Positions 28,201-40,068 of a stretch of 64,000 nucleotides of DNA are shown here, piece after piece. The translations under genes were made by a program, and so were the position numbers. The DNA is taken from NCBI RefSeq assembly GCF_021018805.1, contig NC_086247.1:91248140-91312139 (forward strand). The letters are read 5' to 3'. Origin of the DNA: Prinia subflava (lineage: Eukaryota; Chordata; Aves; Passeriformes; Cisticolidae). The notes under the pieces are model-generated. The model saw nothing but the letters and a program-made list of their open reading frames with translations. It was not told where the DNA came from and searched no databases. Numbering within the stretch: the stretch's first letter is position 1; the number at the start of each line of letters is the position of its first letter.

Positions 28201-31200
28201 CTATTGAAGTACAGTCAATTAGAAGTCTGGGGTCTAACCATGTGCACATTTAATAAACCTACTAGATCCAGAACAGAGCAGAGAATCTTGTTTCCAAAAC
28301 GAGACAACTGTCTCTATGTACACTAAGGGGGTAAGGAGGTGAAAATAAAACTTTCCCTTTAGTCCTGACATCCCCCCAAAAAGAACAAAAAACCCCTCCA
28401 TTTAAAGAGAGCTGCAATTTTTTATAAATTCGTAATTAATTTCAATAGGCAACATATTCGAGGTGTATTGCCTAGTAATCCAGAGCTCAAATCCAGCCCC
28501 TGGCTGCAGAAATAAACAGATGCATGCATAGCTGCACCTTTTAAACACAGAAGCTAAGCATGTCTATAGGCCTACTGATCTCTTTACACATATTTTCCTG
28601 TCCCATAGCTTAGGTACTTGCAGCACAGCAAAAGAGAAAAATTGGACAGGTTTGAAGCTGCACCTCATTCAACTGTGTTGTACTCTGAAATATTTGAACG
28701 TAATACTCAGTAGTCCAAAAGCACAGAATGGCTACAAAGCAACAATTGCCTAAACATGGTCATTCTAAGTACAGTTTTTCTTCTACTGAAACGCTTTATC
28801 TATTTTTATTCTGAAATTTTGCCAGCTAAGTACTACAGGCTGCTACCCACAATCTCAACAGCTTTCAACAGTAGTTTCCTCTAGCAATCACATTTAAAGA
28901 GCAAATCACAAGGTCCTATCAGCAGTCTGGATTTTATAAACATGCTTAAAAAATGGATGTTGCATTTACAGTTCAGGTCACCTCATGAAGAACCAAGGGC
29001 CATATCACACAGTCCACATTTTGGACTACAAGTTTGTGCCTCATTGTGTTACAAATTACATGAAATTTTAGAACACTAGTTTCAAGGAAGTGCATCTAGT
29101 GTTGCATCTGAGGCACAAAGCAAAAGTACCTCCCAAAATTATATTTTCCAACCACACATTTCATAATTCACATCCATCTCCTCTGCCAAGGTTCAAAGCT
29201 AACAGCGCACATCCTGAACACTGATGTCTATCAGGAAAGTTAGACAGGTCAAAGTCAGATTACTTTTACAACTTCCTGCAAAGATAAAAGTTGCTGCCTT
29301 CTACTGTTTTATGATCCACCTGCAACAGGTGATAATTTGAAGTTCACACATCAAAGACGTGATCTGGTTGGTCATTTCTTGAGATACAGAACTAATTAGC
29401 AGCTGTCCTAATGCAGCTTCCAGAAGTTTCAGTTTGAAAAAGTTACCATGATCATGAAGGCCACCAACAGCGCTCTTCTCTCGTCTCTGATGCTATTCAA
29501 AGGAAAGTATCAAAAACTATGAAGTACTGCAACCATCATGGGAAGGATCGTGTACTAAAGACCATCCAAAATCATGTTTTCTCCAAAGCAGAAGGAGCAA
29601 CAGCTGTTTTCTGGAAATGAGTTTTAGGACAAGCTGCCTAAGGATGAAATCCATGCTTCAGATATTAATCTTTGAAAGTATTATGACCTACAAAAACTAG
29701 ATAGATGCACACACATCTGTTCCCAGCTATTTATTTTATTAAAGAGCTTAAACCTATGAAAAAAACCAAGAACCCCACCATATTTCCTGGAATCTTTAGT
29801 CATTTAGCACTGTAAGAAGAGGGGTTTTATAAGTAGAATTGGGCTTTGGTACTACTTGTCTTATCAAAATGAGGGTGGAAGAGGACAGAACAAACCAGTC
29901 ACAACATGCTGGGGTTTTTTTTAAGAGTTAAGATAGGCAAGAAAGATACTTCTAGAAAAACATGAGATTTTGAGTTCAGCTCTACAATCTGAGGACTTCT
30001 TTCTTATTTTCTGCTGTGAGATTTTTATTAAGGCAAAGTTTGCAACAGGCTACTGTGTTCTAATGGAATGGATTGCCCAATAAACAAATTTGTGTTTCAG
30101 TTCAAACTGCAGATGAAATAGCATTTCAGTTCTACTGTCTCCATGGTTCTTGTTTATTTTTGTCAAGCCAAATATTTTGCTTACTAAAGGAAAAACTGTG
30201 TCATGAAGAACTGTTATCAAGGATCTAAAATAAAACCTAGATTAGATCCTATGTGTTAAAAAGTGTAGCTGAAAGGAAAGGAAGAAAAGAAGGAAAGCAT
30301 ATTTTAACAATCACAAACAGAGGAGGAACTAACCCAGCAAGACCTCATTTGTCCTACTGAAAAACAACATCCATAATGTAAAGTCAGATCTTCAGCAGAC
30401 ATAGAGATGTGAAATCTCCATTGCAAAAAATTACTCATTTTGCAGGATTGTCTGTGACTCCATACTCTAATTATCTCATAGTTACATTTTAATACTGCAC
30501 CTTGTTGCCAACAACCAAATGCAAAGATTTATAGCAGGACAGAAGGATGTATTCAATTGGCTTTGAAATGTAATACCCATTTCTAAAAGACTGTAAGTTA
30601 GAATAAGTTTTTTCTGTGAAGAGAGTACTTTCAGAAAGGAAATTCAGGTTCCCAGGTAAGGACAGGAAAAAAATTGGAGTTCCCAGACACTTTCTTTTTG
30701 GGAAGAAATGGAAATCTGTATTGGTTTGGGAAGGAAATGGCTGAGAGACACGAGAGGTACCTAACAGAACACACAAGCATACCTCAGCACATTTAAAGGA
30801 AACTACTGCTACCAGTAAAAGCAAAATATGGGTTAAAGGTATGAAGTCCAACAACAAACTCCTAAAAACTTTGCCAGCACCAGAGATTATACCTGATAGT
30901 TGCTAATGAAAACCATTCCTTTTTGAACTCTGTCTCCTATTATTTCAGTTGATTAAAGATTTTCCTGTGCCTTTCAGACTTGGACTGTTCAGTTTTATTA
31001 TGTTCTGGTTTTCCTCCTTCATTAGTTTAGAACACTAGAAGTCATGTGCCTGTGGGCAACAGCAGGCCTGCTGCTTATAAAAAGACAGAACACTTGCCTT
31101 TAATAACAATTACTATTCTGTAGCTGTGTTTGTTACAGTGTGAGTGCTGTGTGGTCTAGCAGTAAGAAGATGCAGTCAAAATCCTGTTCTAATTTATGGT

Positions 31201-33136
31201 TATAACTTTACCTCTAATACAATAATGAAAGCTGGACAAATGACAGCATTGTCTGGGATTTAGGCCCTTTACATCACCTGTAAAACTAGCATTACTTGCC
31301 CATCTAAAATCCTTCAGAACTATCTTTAATAATGCCTAGAGACTAATTAAAGTAATGCAACTGAATTTAGATTTAATTCAAAAACTCCATACAGCATAGG
31401 CAAAATACGATTTTCCTAACCTTGGGTGTTCTTCCAAGCGCAAATTTTATAATTTTATAGTTATTAAAGAGTTACCTAATTTTACTTTAGAAAATTCTGT
31501 CAGTACCTTTTAAATTATAACTGAGAGAACAAAGCAAATAAAGGGCATGGTCCTGAATTCTACTCAGTACACCCTATAGTCTCTTGGCTTCAACTGAATT
31601 AAAAAAAAGCAGCCCTGGAAACCAAATTTGCTTTAGAAGGCTACTTATTCTTATTCCAAAATGCAGCACAAACTTGTACTTCCATCCAGCTAGAAAAGGG
31701 AAATTTCCATATAAAAAGATAAAACACAGAAAGGGAAAGGTAAGACTAAACAGAATATTAAAATAATGCATAGAACAGAGAAAGACCAATTAATCATCCT
31801 AACAAATTAAAGCATTTTTGCAGTAATGTGGTTGCTCTGAAAGAAAAATCCAGTTAAGCTATATAAAAACTACACAAAGCTACACAAAGAAAACCAAAAA
31901 TCCGTTTGACATCTCTAACCCTGCCAAGGCATCAATCCAAGTACAAGCAGCAACTACTCAGCAATTCAAAGCCAGTTTATACAGACATTTTATGGTGGGT
32001 ACACACAGAAGAACAGAGTCCATTTCTCATCGTGAGAAATTAAACTATTTTTATTAACACTCAATGGTATTGAGTAAAAAATATAAACCAGCAGTTTAGC
32101 ACTGAAGGAAACCTTAGGATGTTCATGAGGCGCTAGAAAGTCCATGAGGCATCTTGACAGATTACATGCAACGTCTGCCATCAAGCAGGCACCCAAGCTA
32201 TCTGTTTGCACTAATGAGAGTTACTTCTGATCAGTATTTCTGACTGTTCTTTCCAATAACACATCTGGCAGTTGTTTCAAACACACAAGTTAGCAGCCAG
32301 CCAAATTCCAGCCTCACACTGTTCTGTAAGCAGGACAGCCATCCCTTGCCAACACAGCTGCCGACGGTGAGGTTGCATACAAGCGTCACAGCTCACCCAC
32401 GAGGCTCTTGACGTAGAAACACAAGCCAGTTCCCACCAAGAGAGTTTATATATTTTATAGATATTAAAGCCTGATAAACCAAACACACAAGCTCTCAAAA
32501 GCCAGTCACTGCATAGTCTCACTGAATACCTGCAGGCGAACGTGCACAACAAGCAAAATTCCCACATTACCGGCTCTTCATTAAACTATCTGGCCCTTAG
32601 CCCCTCAAGTCTATTGAAACAGTGATTTTTAAATCTTAATTCTGTTTTTGCTTTATAAACTCTATGTATATTTCATGTTTTATACCTGTCAATTCCACTC
32701 ACTTTGAGGAGTTTGTTATTCTTACTACAGCAGTGTTGTGATGGAAGCTATATACACACTTCAATGAACTCCTGTTTATTGAAAAAAAACCCCATACATT
32801 CTAAAACAAAATAGTTTTTAAAAACCATCAAGATTTCCATTTCACAGACGAGCTGCTAAGACCCAGAGAGGTGGGACAAATTATAAAAGATCACACAAAG
32901 ATCTTTGAAAGAAGCAGGAAACAAGCACAAATCTTTCAAGATATAGGCCAGCATTTTAGCCACAACAATGGTTCTGAAGACAATGCAAGCTGGATCTAAA
33001 ATAAACTGGTGTGATTACAGCTATATTCTAGTACATGGGTTAATGTGAGAAGCACCTTCACACCTTGGACATGTAAGAATAGAAAAGGTCTCAACTTTTT
33101 CTGCTGGAAGCTATAAAAGCACAACACTGCCTTTGC

Positions 33137-33160
33137 AAAAAAAAAAAAAAAAAAAAAAAA
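33137..33160. repeat. A24 homopolymer
   Basis: Twenty-four consecutive A residues lie about 1 kb from KIF13A coding exon 2, on its intronic side. I see no LINE or processed-gene sequence immediately upstream that would make it the tail of a retroposed copy. It is probably a plain homopolymer tract, prone to length error and polymorphism. Confidence 0.95.
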
Positions 33161-34118
33161 GAATACTCTCACACTACAGCTTCTTCACAACTATGATGAA
33201 CTGAGTCAAAAATACTTTTTAAAAGGCTGAAATAGTAGGAAGGTGCTAGGTTGAATTCAAACGGTTTCTCACTCCTTGGCATTAAATGCATTTAACATAC
33301 CCATTGAACTTGAGCAGTCAACAGGTAACCGAGCAGATAAGAATACAATGTAACTAAACACACGAGCATACAACATAATTATTCCCCTTGCACCTCCCTG
33401 TCTTTCCCCACACTCCCTCAAAGGAAAGAAATCTTTTCCTGTTCTGATCTATTTTTACAGTCTAGTGCATTGGTATTTTGGATTTTTTCCAAGGGTATTC
33501 TTTACTGGGGCATCACAACTAAATGCTAGATTTCAAAATTATTTTAGCATATTCTCATAGGCTACTTCACAGAATAACACTGAATTAATAAAGGATCTAA
33601 CAATTACAGCCTTTTCAAACGCAAATAGGTTAAAACCTAGTAAACAAAGTTATATTTTAAAAAATCCATCAGTAGCATAAAAATCAGATTCTACTTCTTG
33701 CTCCCCCACAGGTTACACCAAGTTGTTAACAGCCTACACTCAAGGGAAATTTCTGAAAACAGCACACACAGTTCTTACCTACTCAACAGTTTATTTTTTG
33801 AGCAGACAATCAAGAACCAACTTCTAAACCAGAGAGACTAACAGGGATCTTCTGTCTCCACACTGGGCACCTCCGACTCCCTCAGGAACCCAGGTAAAGA
33901 ACCTACCCTTACTTCCCCACGGATACAAGCCCAACGCAGCAGCCCCGGTCAGCGCTCGCCTCTCGCCATCTCCCTCCCGCCGCCGCCCCGAAAAGCACCG
34001 AGCGACACCCTGGGGACCCCGCTGCTGCCCTGACAAAGCCAAGCGAGGCGTCTGCGACGGCGAGGCGGAGGAGCCGGAGCCGGGCTTTCACTCGGGGCAC
34101 GGCGACTCGGGGTTTTAC

Positions 34119-34479
34119 CTTTCTCCCTGCTTGGCGTTGGAAGGCGGCGGGTGAAGCACAGTCTGGTTCCCTTCCATCTCCACGATGCACTTGGTATTCA
34201 GGTCCAGCTCTGCAAGGCGACACGGCGGGGGGCTGTAGCCAGGGCGAGCGAGCAGCCCCCTTCCCCCGGCGCAGCTCGGCCCCCGCCGGCTCCCCCGGGA
34301 GCGAGGGGCTGGGGCGGCGGGGGCGGGCGAGGGGGATCGTCCTCCCGCCAGCCCGGGCAGAACGCGGGGGGACGCCGCGCTCCGGTGCCGCCCCCGCCCC
34401 GAGGTGCCCCTAGACCCCGGTTACCTCTCCTGTTCATGGGCCGGACCCTGACGGCAACTTTCACCTTGGTGTCCGACAT
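34119..34479 (-). CDS. KIF13A: KIF13A kinesin-3 motor, coding exons 1 and 2 (N terminus only)
   Basis: KIF13A is a plus-end-directed kinesin-3 motor that moves endosomal and recycling cargo along microtubules. Exon 1 coding sequence is 34479 down to 34425: ATG (good context, A at -3), then MSDTKVKVAVRVRPMNRR plus one base, then a GTAACC donor. Exon 2 runs from 34209 to 34119, preceded by TTGCAG and followed by GTAAAA. The phases join correctly to give RR-ELDLNTKC..., ending ...NAKQGER at the donor. The 49 residues match the human N terminus, as I recall it, with only a few conservative changes (for example ELD for ELE, and SNAK for SNTK). They cover the first motor-domain strand, whose RVRP motif contacts the nucleotide base. 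The P-loop, switch motifs, forkhead-associated domain and stalk are encoded beyond the left edge. The paralogue KIF13B is the main alternative; synteny with NHLRC1 and TPMT favours KIF13A. Confidence 0.95.
34305..34335 (+). other. G-rich quadruplex-like motif in KIF13A intron 1
   Basis: Within the 215-bp intron between KIF13A exons 1 and 2, the plus (template) strand carries runs of 4, 4, 5, 3 and 5 G separated by 1-4 bases. This fits a multi-stranded G-quadruplex pattern. It sits under 200 bp from the start codon. Confidence 0.8.
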
Positions 34480-34611
34480 CTTCCCCGCTCCCGGGAGCGG
34501 CGGGCGGGCGGCCCCGCTCAGCGCCGGCGGCGGCAGCGACACGGCGGAGCGCCAGCGTCCATGCCGGGCCGGGCGCGAGGGCGGAGGGCCGGGGCAGGCG
34601 GGGAAGGCGAC

Positions 34612-34680
34612 AGAGGGAGGGAGAGAGGGAGGGAGGGAGAGAGAGAGAGAGGGAGGGAGGGAAGGAGAGGAGGAGGAGGG
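34612..34680 (+). repeat. 69-nt uninterrupted homopurine (GA/GGGA) tract upstream of KIF13A
   Basis: Every base from 34612 to 34680 on the plus strand is G or A, in mixed GAGG, GAGA and GGAG repeats. KIF13A reads from the minus strand, so the sense strand is polypyrimidine and the tract lies 133-201 bp upstream of the start codon, in the 5' untranslated region or core promoter. Such tracts can form triplex DNA and bind GAGA-type or SP/KLF-type proteins; that is general knowledge, and function here is inference. Confidence 0.95.
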
Positions 34681-36796
34681 TCCGGCGCCGGGGAGGGCGG
34701 TGGTGGCGCAGCCCCAGCCGCCTTCTTGCTCAGCCGCGGTCCGCGCCGGCGCTGGCTGCCGACGGGCTCGCTGGCAGAACCGCTGCTGCTGCCGCCGCCT
34801 CCCTGCCAATCCCCACCGCCATCTTCCGCCTCCTCCTCCTCCTCCAGCCGCGCCGCCGGGAGTGCGGGCGCCCGGGCAGGCGGCGGGAGGGCGAGGAAAG
34901 GCGGCGGCGCCGGAGAGCGACGGAAAGAGCCGAGCGCCTTCGGCACGGGGGCGTGGGGAGGCTCCCTCTCCCCCGCCCCATGCTCGGCCGGCCGCCGCTT
35001 CCCAGGGAGCAGGCGCGGAGCGGTGCGCGCTGCGCGGGAAGGCGGCGCTGGCGGAGCGGGGATGCTGCGGGACCGAGGTGCACCCTCGCCCGACAGCCGC
35101 CGCCCTGCCTTGTGCAGTGGTACGCCGCCGCCGCAGAGACACCGGCTTGCCCGACTGTATGTCAGGTTTCCTTGGGACAAGGAAAGGAAAAAAAGCCACC
35201 ATCTGCCTCTGCTGTTACGGCGTCAGGGGATGGTTTTTTTGACAAAATATGCACAACCCAGGGTGACCTGGGTGCACCGTGCGTGGAGGCCCGGAGGCGG
35301 TGCAGCACCTCGAGGTGAAGGAGCGAGGAGCCCTGCCCGGGCTTCAGCCTGCACATCACCTCCTTGGCTGTGAAGGACTACCCAGAGCACCGGGGCCACT
35401 CGCGCTGTCCTGCTGTTCCAGGCAGCGACGGGCCACCGCTGACGAGTGCCAACCCAAACACTGCAGGACAGGGTAGTGCCCACGGCAGTGGCCAGTTCAG
35501 GATTGGGGGAAAGTTACAAACAGTGGTGTTTTATCCAGCAACCGAGAGCTCCGAGGATGGCTGAGCTTCCAGTGGGCAAGCCAAGAAAGAGTTTTAGTTC
35601 AAAATGCAATAGGCCTCTTTTCAAAGTGTCCTGTTAAAACCTTTTCCCCACAGAAGTGTTTTCTTAGCTTCAGTAAAATATCTCCCAAAGAATCAATCCT
35701 TATTATTGATGCAGCTAACTGGCAGGAATCCCAATGCCAAACAGCAATGTCTGTAACATTTTCTTTATGGAAGACAGGCTCAAACCCAAATGGGATTATT
35801 CTGTCTATTCTGGGGCTAAACCACTGTAGGGAGAATGGGCTAAACAACGGGTGATGAATAGATAGCTGCACTGAGAAAGAGCAGACCTTTCAAACAGAGG
35901 TGGAAACAATGGAGGGAGGCTTAGAAGATCAACCCCTTCCCGGCTGCCAGCACACCAACCAGAAGGGCCCTGCAAAGCGACTCTCTGAGAGGATTGTTTC
36001 TGGAGGAGGCCTGGCTGTCCCGAATGGTCGCAACTCGCAGGAATGCTGAAAGGAAATGAGATGCACAGTTAGCACAGCAAAAGAGAAAGGTTACCAAATA
36101 GAGCCAGGCATCTGGAGAACGTCAGCAGAAGTAGCTGGTGCACATGGACTTCTTGCCTGTAGAAGCAGGCATAAGGAATGAAGTTCATTATGAAATGCAT
36201 CATAAGCATGTGGCCCAACGAGTAAAGAAAAGGAGTGATGTTGACATGAGACATCCTATTTACTGCTGTAGACTGTAAGAACCCAGATCAAAGTAGAGTG
36301 CTGGCTCAAGACAAGGCATGAGGTCTGAAATGGCTGTGCAGAAAGGGAGTTGTTCTGTGAAATTTGGACACTGCTGGGAAAGAGAAGACAGCCAACAGAT
36401 GGAAGGGAAAATACTCCCTTCCGTTTCAGTTTTCCACCTCTTAGTGGAAAAACTACATCATAGCAAGATTACATAAAAACAATTACATTAGTTGAAGAGA
36501 AACTAAAGGGAGTCTTTATGAGATTGACTATGATTTTGGCTGTGGGAAGAGTCTTGGGAAGAAATTTTTATGAATGTCTAGTATAGGCTTGTGAATTATA
36601 TTCTGCCATTTACAGGTACAAAAAGCCAGCCATGCAAAACTGTTTGAAAAGGCAGAAGCAACCTAGTTTGTTCTAACGCAGACTGTAACTGTTCACTTCT
36701 TGTGAAGTTCTGGTTTATTCTAGTTTTAGGTAGTTTAGAAAGGGATTTTTACTCTTTCATTCACATCCATGTACCCTGAGAAACAGCTGCCAAAAA

Positions 36797-37460
36797 TGTT
36801 GTCTTGGTTTTGCCAGGTTTTTCTGCCTGCTCCAGAAAGGGCTTTTGGCAACATTTGTACGGTGACTTGACCACACCTACTGGGCAGCATGCTTATAGTA
36901 GAATGTATTTCTAGTTTCCCCTAAACGTTTGCCATTAGGGCTGAATAGGAAGAGGGTCATGTTATAGAGGCCCCATGAGATTATTAGGTAGATCAAAGAA
37001 CAATCTGTGAATTGAGGCCGATGAGACGTTTCTCTTCTGGCATTGTATCTCCCCATTGAACACCATATGGAACCCTTTACATCTCTGTCTTTGCTACTGG
37101 TAGCAACTGAGGATGAATGTCTCTCACCTGTCAGAATTTGTTAGCTTGATCAGTTTACATGCCTCGTGGGAACTGGCAAGGGATACTGATGGGTCGCTAA
37201 CCCATCGGAATTAGCTGCCAGCTATCCCAGACATGCTGATGGATGAATGGGAGATACCGGATGAGAAATAACAGCTTACTGCTTCAGCAATGAGAAAAGA
37301 TGAGAGCTGGAGAAGGTGAAGACTGATGGTGGGTGAGGGGAACTCAGATGGAAACATGGGGATAAAATCATCTGGAGCTGTTCTTCCCTGATTTCCCTTT
37401 CCTCTCCCTGTTTTCCTCCACCCTTTATTTTATTCTGACTCTGTACTACTGCAGACAACA
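36797..37460 (+). mobile_element. Probable solitary LTR of an old endogenous retrovirus
   Basis: The 664-bp segment begins TGTTGTC and ends GACAACA, a perfect 7-bp terminal inverted repeat with the TG...CA ends expected of an LTR. The length suits a bird LTR. A pyrimidine-rich stretch with TTTATTTTATT sits near the 3' end (about 37385-37435). The wording of the first 200 bp resembles LTRs I associate with birds, but I cannot verify the family. I see no matching target-site duplication (AAAAA on the left, GGGAT on the right) and no retroviral coding sequence nearby. It could instead be a coincidental inverted repeat inside unique sequence. Confidence 0.45.
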
Positions 37461-39488
37461 GGGATTTTGGAGCTTTAATAGGGCCAGGATTTAATCTTTG
37501 TCTGTTCCTTGTTTTCCATCTGTTTCATTCTTCTTTCTTGCCTTAGAGCATTTCTGTACATTTGCCCAATGATCCACAGTTCAGCAAAGAGCATAAAGAA
37601 AATATTGCTCCTTCCATTTGGTTTGGTGGGAAGTTCCAAATGCTCCTCATCTTCCCAAGGCATAACACAGGTAATGCGATTTGATGGGATTTGCCCATGT
37701 CTTCCCATATATTCTGAACAGGAGGATCAATTGCTCTGCTACGTGACACAGAAATGGGGGAGTGAGTGATGCTGTGCATCCAGGTTGATGCCTGAAGCCC
37801 TCATGGTGTTCCAGTGACCTCCTTTCTTCAGCAAAGGGCAAGGAGAAATGTCACGGAGCCTGCCAAGAATATCCATCTTGTCAGCAGCATCCCCAGCACA
37901 TACCTTGCTGTGTCTGACTGATGCATGCTGTCACTGGCACATCTAACTTCATCTTGTGTCACAGGAGCCAGAGAGGAGGAGCTGGCAGCGGTGAGAACAT
38001 GGAAAAGCAGTGCTATTCTTTTGGTGTTGAAAGTGATAAAAGAAAGACAAAGTATTTAATTCTATAGCATCTGAAATCCAAGAGATGCTTACTATGAAGG
38101 TTTTTACTATTAAATTTAACCCAAGGAGTGTATTTTATAAGACTGGCCCAAATAAGAGTTTTGTGTTTCCAAAATTTTACTAAGTATTTTTAAAATTTGA
38201 CTTCACAGAGAAAAAACCCCTCTGTTTTGAATCCAAACACATTACAGCATCATCTAGTCAGAAAGAGGTAAAATGAACAAACACTGTAATATAAAACCGA
38301 CAGATATTTTTAGGGTTCATAATCTAATACATTACACTTACATTAAACCAGGAAGAACCAAACTTAAAAAAAAAACAGGAAGAAACTTTAACTCTAACAA
38401 AATAGTTGATAAATCATTCACTTTTCATGTTATTGAAAAAGAAGAATGGCTAATAATTAGTGCATTTCTTAAAAATAGCATTTAACACATAAGGGCATGG
38501 GGTCGTTATGGAAGGGAGAAATATTTCATATTGGAGGGGTGGGATAAAATATGACTATATTTGTGACAGGACACAAATGAGTGTCCTGTTATGCAGACAA
38601 ACTTGAATGTTTCATTTAATAAGATGCATTTAGAGAACACCTGGGGGAGCAAATGTCTGCCCATAGCTGCACACCAGGAACCAAATTTCTGTCACATGTC
38701 ACTAGGTTTTGCAAGTGACCCTGCTGGACAGATGCACTGATTTTACAAAAGAGTGCAAGAAATTTAGCCAGTGACCTGGCTGAGGGCACTTTTCAGGCTG
38801 CATTTCCACTTCCTTCTTGCTCCAAATTCAAGTTGGACGTTAGTCAGGCTGGATGGTTGCCACCTCTGTCTTATCAAAGATCTGTTTTGATTGTCTCTAA
38901 AGCTGTGCAGGAGGCATGAAAATTGTCCTCTATGTCCAACACATTTATGGCAACACTCTGGGCCCAGAAAGCGGCTGCAGTGACAAATGCTTTTCTGACA
39001 CTCAGAAAAAAATGAAGCAGTTTGAACTGCCAGCATTAAGAACAATGCAGAATATATGCACCTAAACATTACAAATGTGGGTCTTCATCCTGGACTCAGC
39101 CAAGTGGTACCTGAATGAAAACCCATGTAGTTCAGTTATCACTTCAGTTATTTCCTGCAGTGAAAGAAGAGGTACAGATGACATGGTAAAAAGCATGGCT
39201 GAGATTCCATCTGGAAAACTCAGTTAAGCATTTAGAAAGAGGAGTTCAAAACAGAACCAACCCATTAGGGGTTACTGGGAGAACTGTGGAAAAGTGAACA
39301 TTATCAAAGAAGAGCAGACTAAAAAAGTTCAGTTTGTTTAGTCTAGCAAAATAAAGGCTGAGAAGGGATATGGCTGTTTATGCTTTCTTTCAGGCCAGTC
39401 AAAAGCATGGTGCTACTGAAGTTCCAGGAAAAACACTAGGACAAGAACAAATGGCTGTAAACTCTCTTTTAAATACAGACCTTTTGTT

Positions 39489-40068
39489 TTGGGTTGCATT
39501 AGAAGGAGCACTGCCAGCAGGTCAAGGGAGGTGATCCTAGCCCAGCACTGGTGAGGCCACACCTGGAATGCTGTGTCCAGTCTGGGGCTCCCCAGTACAA
39601 GAGGGACATGGACATAATGGAGACAGTTCAGTGAAGGGGCACAAAGATGCTTAAAGGTCTGGAGCATCTCCTAAGAAGAAAGGCTGATACATACTGGGCC
39701 TATTTAGCATGGGGAAGACTCAAAGGGAGGAATTTTATCAATGTATAGATACATCTGAAGGGGCAGTGCAAAGAAGAGGGAGCCAGGTTTTCCTCAGTAG
39801 TGCCCAGTGACAGGCCAGGAGGCAATGGGCATGCACTGAAACACAGGAGGTTCCCTCTGAACACTGGGAAACACTTCCTCACTGTGAAGGTGACTGACTA
39901 CTGGCACAGGCTGCTCGCAGAGGTTACAGAAGCTTCATCCTTGGAGATACTCAAAAGCCACCTGGACATGGTCCTGTGCAACCAGGTGGCCCTACTTGGG
40001 AAGGGGAGTTTGACCAGATGGGGTCCAAAGGTCCCTGCCAACCTCAATCTTTCTGTGTTTCTGTCTCA
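39489..40068 (+). mobile_element. CR1 LINE fragment (3' end)
   Basis: The plus strand resembles the end of CR1 ORF2 followed by its 3' untranslated region. It opens in the part that reads like 'gtgaggccacacctggaatg' (39551-39570) and passes through segments corresponding to LFSVVPSDRPGGNGHAL and the terminal HWNRL-type motif (here YWHRLLAEV). It finishes with the usual 'ggtccctgccaacctcaa' (40030-40047) and a TTCTGTG-like tail. Frameshifts and stops show that it is dead. It is 5' truncated and lies in the KIF13A-NHLRC1 intergenic region. Confidence 0.9.

Larger units (their letters stand above)
1..34118 (-). other. KIF13A: KIF13A intron 2 (partial, runs off the left edge)
   Basis: This AT-rich stretch lies downstream (minus sense) of the splice donor of KIF13A coding exon 2 at 34119. 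I looked for the next expected exon, which should encode the kinesin core around FAFDYCFW and then the P-loop GQTGSGKS, and did not find it by eye, so I treat the whole stretch as one intron of at least 34.1 kb. It contains many short open frames, none with a recognisable domain; the longest (14610-15035 and 18862-19314, plus strand) are of a length expected by chance. Recognisable contents are one CR1 fragment, one imperfect hairpin, a short tandem duplication and homopolymer tracts, listed separately. The rest shows nothing I can name. Intron identity follows from the flanking exons; the absence of an exon is a visual judgement. Confidence 0.75.
33930..35480. promoter_or_regulatory. KIF13A: CpG island and promoter region of KIF13A
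   Basis: GC content and CpG density rise sharply here compared with both flanks. The island covers KIF13A coding exons 1 and 2, the short intron between them and about 1 kb upstream of the start codon. No TATA box is evident near the start codon, in keeping with a CpG-island promoter using dispersed start sites. Several long open frames run on both strands, including 34151-35242 (plus) and 34198-35202 (minus); they come from the shortage of stop codons in GC-rich DNA, and only the 18-codon stretch beginning at 34479 on the minus strand is real coding sequence. The transcription start cannot be placed exactly from sequence. Confidence 0.8.

Noticed and set aside
34151..35242. Very long open frames on both strands (up to 363 codons) around the KIF13A promoter
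   Set aside because: They are low-complexity, rich in Pro, Arg, Gly and Ala, overlap one another on both strands and fall in a CpG island where stop codons are scarce. Only 18 codons of one frame are KIF13A coding sequence.
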